64,000 nucleotides of DNA from Mucilaginibacter achroorhodeus. GTDB lineage: Bacteria; Bacteroidota; Bacteroidia; Sphingobacteriales; Sphingobacteriaceae. The stretch is from contig NZ_VOEI01000001.1 in the NCBI RefSeq assembly GCF_007846095.1, positions 1,204,983-1,268,982 on the forward strand, written 5' to 3'. Of this stretch, positions 50,885 through 58,623 are shown one piece after another (within the stretch, counting starts at the first letter, position 1; every line of letters starts with the position of its first letter). The notes beneath the pieces were generated by a model that saw only the letters and a program-made list of their open reading frames with translations, had not been told where the DNA came from and ran no database searches. Made by a program: the position numbers and the translations under genes.

Positions 50885-51486
50885 GCTTTTTCTCCTTTCG
50901 CAATTTTACGCCAATCCACATAACCGAAAATAGCTACGATGAACAGGATAAGCGTTAATACCGAAAACATCACCAAGTGCTTATGGAACAGCAACGGAAT
51001 AGCGAACAGGTTACTTACGTTGAGCAGCACCCAGTTCTCAACCTTCCGGCGCGCCAGCAGCCACATACCCGCCCAGGCAGTTGACGATACCCAGGCATCC
51101 ATTATCGGCACTGTTGATGGCGTATATTTCACCAGCAAAATATAGAGCAGCCCCCAGCCAACAAATGAGATCAACAGCGTTATGATCCATTCCTGCCTGG
51201 TGGCAAAGCTTACTTTGACAGGCGGTTCGTTCCGCTTTTTTACCCAATGATACCAGCCATAAACACTCATTACTACGTAGTAAACATTGAGGGCGCTCTC
51301 TGCAAAGAGATGTGCATTTAGCAGCAGGTAGATCGATATCAAAGTGGCCGCTATACCGGTGGGGTATAGCGCCACTTTGTTGGCACGCGCCAGTAAAACC
51401 TCGGCAACACCTAATAGTACAGCCAGCCACTCTAATAAGGATGTAGCCTTAACCTGCTCTAAAAATATATGTGCCCAGGTTTCCAT
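50881..51486 (-). CDS. pnuT: PnuC-family transporter, probable thiamine transporter PnuT
   Basis: A 201-residue protein with seven predicted membrane helices and the PnuC-family YGWYHWVKKRN and VENWVLLNVSN segments. PnuC proteins import nicotinamide riboside. In Bacteroidota a branch next to a TonB receptor and behind a TPP riboswitch has been named PnuT and assigned to thiamine. Here it follows the receptor gene by 3 nt, under a TPP riboswitch, so thiamine is the likely substrate. It overlaps the downstream flavoprotein gene. Confidence 0.88.
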   Translation of the reverse strand: METWAHIFLEQVKATSLLEWLAVLLGVAEVLLARANKVALYPTGIAATLISIYLLLNAHLFAESALNVYYVVMSVYGWYHWVKKRNEPPVKVSFATRQEWIITLLISFVGWGLLYILLVKYTPSTVPIMDAWVSSTAWAGMWLLARRKVENWVLLNVSNLFAIPLLFHKHLVMFSVLTLILFIVAIFGYVDWRKIAKGEKA

Positions 51487-51489
51487 TGC

Positions 51490-53925
51490 TTAAAAACTTA
51501 TGGTTACCGATGTCATGAAATTACGTTTAGCCTGCGCAAAAAAGTAATTATAGTTAACCACCTGCCCGCCTTCAATATCAGGATAGGTTGCTCCGTTTGC
51601 CTCGTACTCTTTATTAAAGATGTTGTTCACCTGCAAGCCGAGAGCTATGTTTTTAACATGCTTTACAGCAAAATTGTATCGCACACGCAGGTCGCTCACA
51701 AAGTAATTCTTCAGCAGGCGGTCGCGCACGAAGCGGTTGTTACCTGTTGACGTAAAGCCTGCCGGATTGGTGTTGGAAGTGTTATCCAGGTATTGGCTGC
51801 TGATGTATTTGTTGAGCAAAGCGATCTCGCCACCTTTGATCGGCGAATAAGCGATCTCGCCCGAGGCGATAAACGATGGGGAGTAGGCAATATCCGTTTT
51901 CTTTAAAAACAACGGTACTTGGGTATTGTCGTCATAGTTGCTTAACAGCTGCGTGTAATTCTTGATCTTATTAGCGCTTAAAGTGGCAGTTGCAGCAATA
52001 CTCAGCTGCTTTGTAGCCTGCACGCGCCCGTCAAATTCAACACCGGCGCGGTAGCTATCATCAACGTTTACACGGATAGGTGTACCAACATCATTAAGTG
52101 CCCCCGTTAATATCAGCTGGTTTTTGTACAGCATGTAAAACCCGTTTATGCCGCCTTTAAAAACATCGCCGGAGGTGCGGTAGCCTGCTTCAAAATCATG
52201 CAGGGTTTCTGGCTTTGGCCTGGTACTGGGTGTCGAGTTCGTATAATCATCCCGGTTAGGCTCGTGGTTACCAACGGCATACGATGCATATACGTTGCTG
52301 TTCTCATCAAGCACATAGGTTATACCCGCCTTAGGGTTAAAAAAGTTAAGGGTGACCTGTTGCTGAACGTTATTTAAATTACGGTCTAAACCAAGGAATG
52401 AATAATCAATGCGACGATATTGCAGATCTGCGTTTAGCACCACTTGTCCCAGTCGCCACTCGCCGCGGGTAAATATGTTGAAGTCGTTTTTCTTTGCATC
52501 ATCCCGGTAGTACTGATAGTTTGGTGGTATGCCTTCTCCTTTTTCTGTATAGATAATATTTCCGTAATGCGCGCCTTTGTACTGGTTATAGGCACCTCCT
52601 AAAGTAACGTTGAGGTTGCTTTGCGGCGTATATTTCAACGCGTAGGTAACGCCATAAAAATAATTATCCAGCCAGCGGCGGCGTGCAAGATTGGTAGTAT
52701 CGCTTGCTGGTGACGGCGCTTTTAAACCATAATTGGCGATCAGGTCGTTGTTCCTGTATTCTTCATAATAACCTTTACCGCGCGTGTAATGTAATGCACC
52801 ACTGAAAGATAATTTATCTGATAACTTACGGTCATATAATAACTGGTAATGGTTCTGCAGATAATCATCCACCTGGTCGCGATAACGTTGCCCGTTAGAC
52901 ATCAGGCCCAACTCGTTATAAGTACGATGATTGGGAATAGCGTTATCGCTGATAATGTAATCCGGAATACCATTCCAAGCCTGGAAGGTGCGCTCCTTTC
53001 CTGTAAAGATATTAGCTCTTAAAGTGCTGTTATTTCCATAGTAAGCACCGCTCACAAAGTAAGACTTTAAATTTGACGATGCAGCATCAATGTAGCCGTC
53101 AGATGTGATCTGCGATAGGCGACCATCAACAGCAAACTTGCCACCCATTAAACCCGTACCAAAATTGAGGGTGTTCTTAAAGGTGTTGTATGACCCTGCC
53201 GAACTGCTGATATCGGCATAGCCGGTATCTCTCCTGGTGGTAGTTTGTATGTTGATGCTACCGCCGAAGGCACCCGCTCCATTGGTTGATGTACCTACGC
53301 CACGCTGCACCTGGATGTTATTTACTGATGAGGCAATATCCGGGATATCAACGAAGAACGAGCCCTGGCTTTCCGAATCATTATACGGAATGCCGTTGAT
53401 GGTTACGTTAATGCGGCTTGCGTCGCTGCCACGGATGCGGATGCCTGTGTAACCAACCCCTGCACCGGCATCAGATGTGGTAACTACCGATGGGGTTTGA
53501 TTAAGTAAATAAGGCAGATCCTGGCCAAAATTGTTTTTCTGCAGGTCTTTCTTGCTTAGGTTGGTAAAGGCTGTTGGCGATGTTTTGTTAGCACGGGTTG
53601 CTGTCACGGTTACTTCCTCGGTGGTAAAAACGTTACTGCTTAATGAGAAGTTAATGGTTTGGTTGCCATTTACAGCAATAGATCTGGTAACCGGCTGAAA
53701 GCCCACAAAACTTGCTTTAATTACATAAGTACCGGCAGTTAGGTTATCAATGGTGTAAAGGCCGCGATTGTCTGTTTGTGTGTTAACGTTCGGATTGCTG
53801 ATAGAAACAGTAGCGCCCGGCAAAGCCTGCCCGGATTGATCGGTAATTTTCCCTTTGATGGAAAATTGAGCTGATGCCATAAAAGGCAACAACAGGGCCG
53901 CAATGGCCACAAATAAGTTTTTCAA
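51490..53925 (-). CDS. TonB-dependent receptor for thiamine
   Basis: An 811-residue outer-membrane receptor. It has a signal peptide (cleavage near MASAQ), a CarboxypepD_reg-like domain (about 20-105, GKITDQSGQALPGATVSI), a plug (about 115-230, RIRGSDASRINVTINGIPYND) and a barrel ending in Thr-Ile-Ser-Phe. It starts with TTG at 53925; I find no better in-frame ATG between the riboswitch and the signal peptide. The TPP riboswitch upstream and PnuT downstream make it the thiamine (or thiamine-derivative) receptor, matching the omr1 gene described in Bacteroidota. Confidence 0.93.
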   Translation of the reverse strand: MKNLFVAIAALLLPFMASAQFSIKGKITDQSGQALPGATVSISNPNVNTQTDNRGLYTIDNLTAGTYVIKASFVGFQPVTRSIAVNGNQTINFSLSSNVFTTEEVTVTATRANKTSPTAFTNLSKKDLQKNNFGQDLPYLLNQTPSVVTTSDAGAGVGYTGIRIRGSDASRINVTINGIPYNDSESQGSFFVDIPDIASSVNNIQVQRGVGTSTNGAGAFGGSINIQTTTRRDTGYADISSSAGSYNTFKNTLNFGTGLMGGKFAVDGRLSQITSDGYIDAASSNLKSYFVSGAYYGNNSTLRANIFTGKERTFQAWNGIPDYIISDNAIPNHRTYNELGLMSNGQRYRDQVDDYLQNHYQLLYDRKLSDKLSFSGALHYTRGKGYYEEYRNNDLIANYGLKAPSPASDTTNLARRRWLDNYFYGVTYALKYTPQSNLNVTLGGAYNQYKGAHYGNIIYTEKGEGIPPNYQYYRDDAKKNDFNIFTRGEWRLGQVVLNADLQYRRIDYSFLGLDRNLNNVQQQVTLNFFNPKAGITYVLDENSNVYASYAVGNHEPNRDDYTNSTPSTRPKPETLHDFEAGYRTSGDVFKGGINGFYMLYKNQLILTGALNDVGTPIRVNVDDSYRAGVEFDGRVQATKQLSIAATATLSANKIKNYTQLLSNYDDNTQVPLFLKKTDIAYSPSFIASGEIAYSPIKGGEIALLNKYISSQYLDNTSNTNPAGFTSTGNNRFVRDRLLKNYFVSDLRVRYNFAVKHVKNIALGLQVNNIFNKEYEANGATYPDIEGGQVVNYNYFFAQAKRNFMTSVTISF

Positions 53926-53993
53926 AATGTGTTGAACAATAAATTAGTTAAACTAACCACAGTCAGGGTAAAGCTGCAGCATAATTAACTTTT

Positions 53994-54180
53994 ACCTCTC
54001 CCTACGCCGGCATTATCCGGATCAGGTGTCGCCCCCCGGCCCCCTAAAGGGGGAGCAGAAGAACTCTAAGTCGACTTTAGAGTTTTAATTGCTCCCCTTC
54101 AGGGGGTCCGGGTGATCATGGGTATGATCTCAGCCTGTCTTTCAGTTTGATTTTACTCAAAGCAAGGCACCCCTTGAGAA
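53994..54180 (-). promoter_or_regulatory. TPP riboswitch with a 78-nt palindromic insert
   Basis: On minus it begins near 54180 with CTCAAGGGGTGCC, then a P3 hairpin, GGCTGAGATCATACCC (54134-54119), and after the insert ACCTGATCCGGATAATGCC and GGCGTAGGGA (ending near 53999). These are the conserved halves of the THI element. TPP binding should lower expression of the receptor-pnuT-flavoprotein operon. The gap between the P2 and P4 strands, a few nt in E. coli thiM, here holds about 90 nt. I see no other gene in 53926-54288. Confidence 0.92.
54035..54112. repeat. Palindromic element inside the TPP riboswitch
   Basis: Nested inverted repeats: CCCGG and CCCCCT/AGGGGG outer arms, GGGGAGCA/TGCTCCCC middle arms, and a centre of AACTCTAA-GTCGAC-TTTAGAGTT. 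The whole 78 nt is close to one long palindrome, as expected of a mobile or dispersed repeat. The insertion leaves all conserved riboswitch bases intact. Confidence 0.75.
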
Positions 54181-54190
54181 TATTAATGCG

Positions 54191-54221
54191 CAAATATAGC
54201 TTTTGATTTTTTAAATGCAAG
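54191..54221 (-). promoter_or_regulatory. Promoter of the thiamine operon
   Basis: On minus CTTG (54218-54221) and TATATTTG (54191-54198) are 19 nt apart; the -7 is exact. Transcription would start just before the riboswitch. Confidence 0.65.
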
Positions 54222-54288
54222 TGAATACATTTTGCCCGCAGCAATCAACACTTTTGCAAACTTGTTATGAGGCAATTACAACCCCGTA

Positions 54289-55311
54289 TCACGGGAATTT
54301 ATACAGCACGCCAAGCGCAAGGCCTTCAGTACCCTGTACCGAGTTTATACCGGTGTTTTTATCAAACAGCAGCGTGCCGTTCAATGATACATTTATAAGG
54401 CGGTTAACCTTGGCCGCAAGCACCGCGTCAACACGGTGGCGGGTGTAGCTAAGCGGTTGGCCGTACGGCACAAACATCTCATAACGGGTGTTAAGGTGCA
54501 TGTTTTGTGCAATATCCTTATCAAATATGGCTACTGCCTGGAATGCAATGTCATTACGTATAGTACTTCCGCGCTTTACGCCATAAGCATCGGTTTGGTC
54601 TGGCGCAAATACCTTATCATCCAGTACAAAAGTTTGGCGGGCGGTACCGGTACCTAAGCGCAGGTCGAAATAAGAAACCGGTTTGTACTCAAAACCTACC
54701 GACTCTGTTAAATAACCCGGTGCCATAAAGTTTGATATCTGTGTTGGTGGCAACTGGTTGTTAGGGTCGTAATTGTACCCTTTATCAAACTGCGATTCAA
54801 AGCTTAATGAACCGAAGAAGAACCAATGTTTAGACATTTGGGTAGCAAGCTTGTTATCCCAAAAAATACGGTCATTGGTTTTGCGCGATCCTACACCTTT
54901 ACTTTTCGATTTACCGTATTGCAGATTAAGCTCTGATACGTAACTGAATGGTGCTTTATTATATTCGGTATGGTAGATGAATGTTGAACCGATGGCAATA
55001 GATGATACACCACCCGCAGCATAATTATTAGTAAATGCGGCCTGATTAAAGTTTAAGCCAAAGGTAATGGCCTTTCGCCAGTAACTCACCTTGTAATCTA
55101 ACATGGTTACCGGTATCAGCTCTTGCCTTATCTCCAATGATGTTGGTGGTACGGGAATGGCGTTCTTCCTGGTGTTGATGCGGTATTTATTAAGAAGAGC
55201 AGTATCTATCTTAACCGTGTCTTTTTTTGCAATTGTATCGGTAGTTTGAGCTGAAGCACCTATCGCGATAGTAAACGACAGTAAAAAAAGCTTAATACCA
55301 GTTTTCAACAT
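54289..55311 (-). CDS. DUF3078 outer-membrane protein
   Basis: A 340-residue protein with a signal peptide (cleavage near ASAQ) and a beta-rich body (GLNFNQAAFTNNYAAGGVSSIAIG, WFFFGSLSFESQFDKGY, a C-terminal VLYKFP) typical of DUF3078, a Bacteroidota barrel family. The final residues fit an outer-membrane barrel. Function unknown. It lies upstream of the thiamine riboswitch but is separated by a promoter, so it is an independent unit. Confidence 0.87.
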   Translation of the reverse strand: MLKTGIKLFLLSFTIAIGASAQTTDTIAKKDTVKIDTALLNKYRINTRKNAIPVPPTSLEIRQELIPVTMLDYKVSYWRKAITFGLNFNQAAFTNNYAAGGVSSIAIGSTFIYHTEYNKAPFSYVSELNLQYGKSKSKGVGSRKTNDRIFWDNKLATQMSKHWFFFGSLSFESQFDKGYNYDPNNQLPPTQISNFMAPGYLTESVGFEYKPVSYFDLRLGTGTARQTFVLDDKVFAPDQTDAYGVKRGSTIRNDIAFQAVAIFDKDIAQNMHLNTRYEMFVPYGQPLSYTRHRVDAVLAAKVNRLINVSLNGTLLFDKNTGINSVQGTEGLALGVLYKFP

Positions 55312-55353
55312 GGCACAAATAAAAAGTAAAAATCTGTTATTTCATCCTATTAA

Positions 55354-55668
55354 TTAAAAATACCTAAGAAAAGCAAAGAACTTACGCTTGCCCGGGTATT
55401 CAAGATCAGCTTCGTTTTTAAACGCCTCTCTTTCAAAAATAATATTAAGGTAGGCAGAATTATGGTCTCGATAGTGTATCAAATTAATTACATAATTTAA
55501 AAGGTACAACACATAAAACGGCAGTACCAGCAATTCCGCCTGCTGTCGCAGGTGTATGCGTTCATGGTTAATGAGCACTTGATCATTTTTGGAGGTTTGT
55601 TCCTTCACTAAAATAAATGGGAACAATGCCATTCCCGCCACACGCATAAATGGAACTACGATGATCAA
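55354..55668 (-). CDS. Small metal-site protein with HERIH motif
   Basis: A 104-residue protein with a zinc-peptidase-like HExxH (NHERIHLRQQAELL at about 33-46) followed by two hydrophobic helices and EREAFKNEAD, which could give the third ligand. It looks like a minimal gluzincin core, as in the M56/BlaR1 relatives, without a recognised extra domain. Its ATG overlaps the stop of the upstream gene by 4 nt, so it is coupled to the regulatory-domain protein. Peptidase activity is unproven. Confidence 0.75.
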   Translation of the reverse strand: MIIVVPFMRVAGMALFPFILVKEQTSKNDQVLINHERIHLRQQAELLVLPFYVLYLLNYVINLIHYRDHNSAYLNIIFEREAFKNEADLEYPGKRKFFAFLRYF

Positions 55669-56411
55669 TTTACGTCTAATTTAATTTCGGGCAGTGGCGG
55701 TACCTCATAGGCTCTTGGCCTGCGGAGATAGCGTTTCAGATTGTTGCGTATATAGGAGATAAATTCATAATCACCCGCTGTGGTAACCAGGTAATAACCG
55801 GGGCGGTATTTCTGCATAAAATCGGTAAGCTTTGGTTCTTCCAGGTGGGTTATACCTTGTACAAAGGCTTTATTAAACCGATAATCAATCACCTTTTGCT
55901 TGTATTCGGCATCAATAATGCCTCTCAACTTTTCGGCGTTCCTGCCGCTTCTGCTAAACATATTATACAGGGCGTCAATACTTAAACCTACACCGCCAGG
56001 GCCTAAATTTAAAAGGTCGGGGTTATTGGATGGGCCATATAATTTATTGTACTCGCGTTTAGTATTTTCCAGCTGTTTATCGGGCGATAGATTTTTGCCT
56101 TTGATGGTAACTTCCATCAGTTGAATGGCTACCGGTTTAAGATATACGGCTAATGGCTCAAAATCTTTTACACTGATGGTATCGCTGAAATGCTCTGGCT
56201 GGGAAAAAGCCAGTTTATCGCCAACCTTTGCGTCAATAGAAAATTCGCCCTTGAGTGAGTTGTATACCGATTTGCCTGATGTAAGGTTTTTTACGCCCAC
56301 CCTGGCAATGCGCGCGCTGCTGTTTTTATCAAATACTATCCCGCTAACGGTTGATTGCGCAAAGCCGGCAGCACGCAACATTAAAAAACAAGGAACAAGC
56401 CATAACTTCAT
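55665..56411 (-). CDS. Exported protein with carboxypeptidase-like regulatory domain
   Basis: A 248-residue protein with a signal peptide (cleavage near GFAQ), a CarboxypepD_reg-like beta-sandwich (about 20-105, VSGIVFDKNSSARIARVGVKN) and an unrecognised C-terminal part with many Arg/Tyr residues. The ATG at 56411 is preferred over 56462, which would lie in front of the signal peptide. It overlaps the HERIH gene by 4 nt and lies 62 nt after a glucosaminidase gene, suggesting an envelope-related operon. Confidence 0.78.
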   Translation of the reverse strand: MKLWLVPCFLMLRAAGFAQSTVSGIVFDKNSSARIARVGVKNLTSGKSVYNSLKGEFSIDAKVGDKLAFSQPEHFSDTISVKDFEPLAVYLKPVAIQLMEVTIKGKNLSPDKQLENTKREYNKLYGPSNNPDLLNLGPGGVGLSIDALYNMFSRSGRNAEKLRGIIDAEYKQKVIDYRFNKAFVQGITHLEEPKLTDFMQKYRPGYYLVTTAGDYEFISYIRNNLKRYLRRPRAYEVPPLPEIKLDVN

Positions 56412-56473
56412 TTGCGAGATTAAAGTTACGGTTTTGGCTAACGATAAATTATGCTTTAACAATCTTTAACACA

Positions 56474-57304
56474 CTATTTCACAACTACCAGCTTCTGGCC
56501 TATACGTATGCCGTTATCAGGCAATTTGTTGAGTTCCCTAAGGTCGTCAACAGTGATACCAAAACGCTTGGAGATGCTGTATAGTGTATCACCTTGTTTT
56601 ACAGTGTAAATTTTATCGTCGGGGGGAGTTTTGCTGATGCTGTCCTGTTGGGGAGTATTAGCTTTGTTGTTGATCTCTTCCAGCACCCGGTCTTCGCGTT
56701 TTATCTTGGCTATCTCGCCCTCAGGGCGGTCGTACTGATCGAGCTGATATTTGGTGATGAGGTTGATAAGCAGCTGCGGGTATTTAGGGTTTGTAGCATA
56801 GCCACAAGCCTTTAGGCCATAAGCCCAGCCGGTGTAATCATTCTTATCCAGCTCAAAAAGCCTTGCGTAGTTCTTTTTCTTTAAAAAGGTTGAATGATCT
56901 CTAAACGATTCTTCGGGATTTACATAAACCCGAAAGCAATCGTTCTCATTATCATCGTTCTTGTAATAGCTTTCACCTGTCCAGGTGCTGCCGCATTTAA
57001 TACCAAAATGGTTGTTGGCAAATTTTGCCAGATCGCTGTTGCCTGCGCCGCTTTCAAATAGGCCCTGCGCCAGCGTAATGCTCGCGGGAATACCATACGC
57101 ATTCATTTCTTCAATGGCGATGGTCTTAAACCTGTCGATATACTCAAGCGATGTGAGGTCTTTATGGGCAGCTATACTTTCGCGGTTGCGCTTCTGTATG
57201 TATTTGTTGTTTGCACGGGCCTTGCTGGCGCTGATGGTGCCTTTTTTAGCAGAACAGGAAGTAAAGCAGAAGGCAGCAATTAACAGGAATAGTAATTTAC
57301 GCAT
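56474..57304 (-). CDS. Glucosaminidase lipoprotein with LysM domain
   Basis: A 276-residue lipoprotein (lipobox FTSC, Cys17). The glucosaminidase domain covers about 45-200 (ITLAQGLFESGAGNSDLAKFANNHFGIKC) with the presumed catalytic Glu in LFESGAG. A C-terminal LysM covers about 228-275 (YTVKQGDTLYSISKRF) for peptidoglycan binding. It cleaves the glycan backbone, with roles in remodelling or cell separation. A second glucosaminidase gene lies directly upstream; the two are paralogues. Confidence 0.92.
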   Translation of the reverse strand: MRKLLFLLIAAFCFTSCSAKKGTISASKARANNKYIQKRNRESIAAHKDLTSLEYIDRFKTIAIEEMNAYGIPASITLAQGLFESGAGNSDLAKFANNHFGIKCGSTWTGESYYKNDDNENDCFRVYVNPEESFRDHSTFLKKKNYARLFELDKNDYTGWAYGLKACGYATNPKYPQLLINLITKYQLDQYDRPEGEIAKIKREDRVLEEINNKANTPQQDSISKTPPDDKIYTVKQGDTLYSISKRFGITVDDLRELNKLPDNGIRIGQKLVVVK

Positions 57305-57324
57305 GAGTTTGCTTATAGCTTAGC

Positions 57325-57332
57325 CAAACTTA
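57325..57332 (-). promoter_or_regulatory. -7 promoter element of the LysM glucosaminidase gene
   Basis: TAAGTTTG on minus, an exact TAnnTTTG match, gives a leader of about 17 nt. Confidence 0.4.
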
Positions 57333-57349
57333 AGGTTTTAAATAACTGG

Positions 57350-57910
57350 TTAATTGTTGTTTGCCAATTCGGGCTTTTTTGAAGCTGTAGTATCCGGGGC
57401 AGCATCGTCATCAAATTCATTAAGGCTGTATCTTTTGATAATACCCATTACTTGCGACGCCCATTTTTTGCTGCTGCAGTAACCGCTGCGTTGTATACCT
57501 TTAGCCCAACCCTTGTAGTCATATTGAGTAAACTTATCAGCCAGATGGCTAAACTGCTTACGCTCTGTCATGATGCGTGCAAAATCCTTGAAAGAATCCA
57601 TAACGCTATCGTACTTTTTGTAAGACGAGCGAACCTTTTTGTTCCCTTTATAGTACACCGCGCCGCCGCCGCCTTTAACACCAAACTGGTTATTTAAATT
57701 TTTTGCGATGGCACTTTTACCGCTTCCGCTCTCATGCATTGCCACACCAAGTATAATACTTGCTGGTACACCGGTCTCATGCATAATACGAATGGCATTA
57801 TCTTTGAACTTCTCTATGTAAGATTGTGAGGTACTTTGAGCCGAAGCTGCTGAAGTTGATGCAATTAATGCTGAAACTGAAAGAAGAGCAATAGTTAAGA
57901 GTTTCTTCAT
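57350..57910 (-). CDS. Glucosaminidase domain protein, secreted
   Basis: A 186-residue protein with a signal peptide (cleavage near ASAQ) and a single glucosaminidase domain (about 28-165, ILGVAMHESGSGKSAIAKNLNNQFGVK), with the catalytic Glu candidate in MHESGSG. It lacks the LysM domain of its downstream paralogue at 56474-57304, so it may act more freely in the periplasm. It starts 3 nt after the O-methyltransferase gene, indicating co-transcription. Confidence 0.9.
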   Translation of the reverse strand: MKKLLTIALLSVSALIASTSAASAQSTSQSYIEKFKDNAIRIMHETGVPASIILGVAMHESGSGKSAIAKNLNNQFGVKGGGGAVYYKGNKKVRSSYKKYDSVMDSFKDFARIMTERKQFSHLADKFTQYDYKGWAKGIQRSGYCSSKKWASQVMGIIKRYSLNEFDDDAAPDTTASKKPELANNN

Positions 57911-57913
57911 AAT

Positions 57914-58555
57914 TTACTTTTTTCTGATGAGCAATAAGCCATCGCGAACAGGTAGTATGATTTTTTCAACCTGTTTGTTAACAGCTATCTGGTCATTTAG
58001 TTTGCGAAAACTTTCTGTGTCGGCGTCTTTCTGATAGTCATCGTACACTTTCCCTTTCCACAAAACATTATCAATTATTATTAACCCTCCGGGTCTTATC
58101 TTATCAAGTACTAACTCAAAGTACTTAAAATTATTCCGTTTATCAGCATCGATAAATACAATATCAAAGTTATTTTCTTGTAAATCAGCTATTACGGCCT
58201 CTGCAGGGCCAATATGAAGCTTTATTTTTTTATCCACATTTGTTGACTCAAAGTGTGAATTAAGCATTTCTTCATATTCTGCATTTACTTCTATGGTATG
58301 CAAAATGCCTCCATCAACCAATCCCTCGGCCAGGCAAATGGCGGAGTAACCGGTAAAAGTGCCAATTTCAAGAATAAGTTTAGGCTGCATCATTTTACTG
58401 AGCATGCTCAGCACCCGGCCCTGATAATGACCTGACAGCATATTTGCTTTCAGCATCTTCAGATGAGTAACCCGATTTATCTTTTGCAACCCTAACGGCT
58501 CGGGGTCGCAATGGTTATCAAGGTAGCCTTGCAGGGCCGCGTCAAGAATTTCCAT
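57914..58555 (-). CDS. SAM-dependent O-methyltransferase
   Basis: A 213-residue class I methyltransferase of the catechol/caffeoyl-CoA type. Motif I is ILEIGTFTGYSAICLAEGL (about 61-79), then HTIEVNAEYEE, FDIVFIDADKRNNFKYFELVL with the metal-binding Asp, and IIIDNVLWKGKV. The acceptor is unknown; metal-dependent catechol-like groups are usual. A -7 promoter element lies 5 nt before the ATG, and a glucosaminidase gene follows closely. Confidence 0.92.
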   Translation of the reverse strand: MEILDAALQGYLDNHCDPEPLGLQKINRVTHLKMLKANMLSGHYQGRVLSMLSKMMQPKLILEIGTFTGYSAICLAEGLVDGGILHTIEVNAEYEEMLNSHFESTNVDKKIKLHIGPAEAVIADLQENNFDIVFIDADKRNNFKYFELVLDKIRPGGLIIIDNVLWKGKVYDDYQKDADTESFRKLNDQIAVNKQVEKIILPVRDGLLLIRKK

Positions 58556-58560
58556 GGCGC

Positions 58561-58568
58561 CAAAGATA
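58561..58568 (-). promoter_or_regulatory. -7 promoter element of the O-methyltransferase gene
   Basis: TATCTTTG on minus, an exact TAnnTTTG match, ends 5 nt before the ATG, so the mRNA may be leaderless. Confidence 0.45.
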
Positions 58569-58623
58569 AGGATTTTATTTTTTATCGCTTTTTGACGTCA
58601 AACCCCATCATTGTGAGAAGGAT

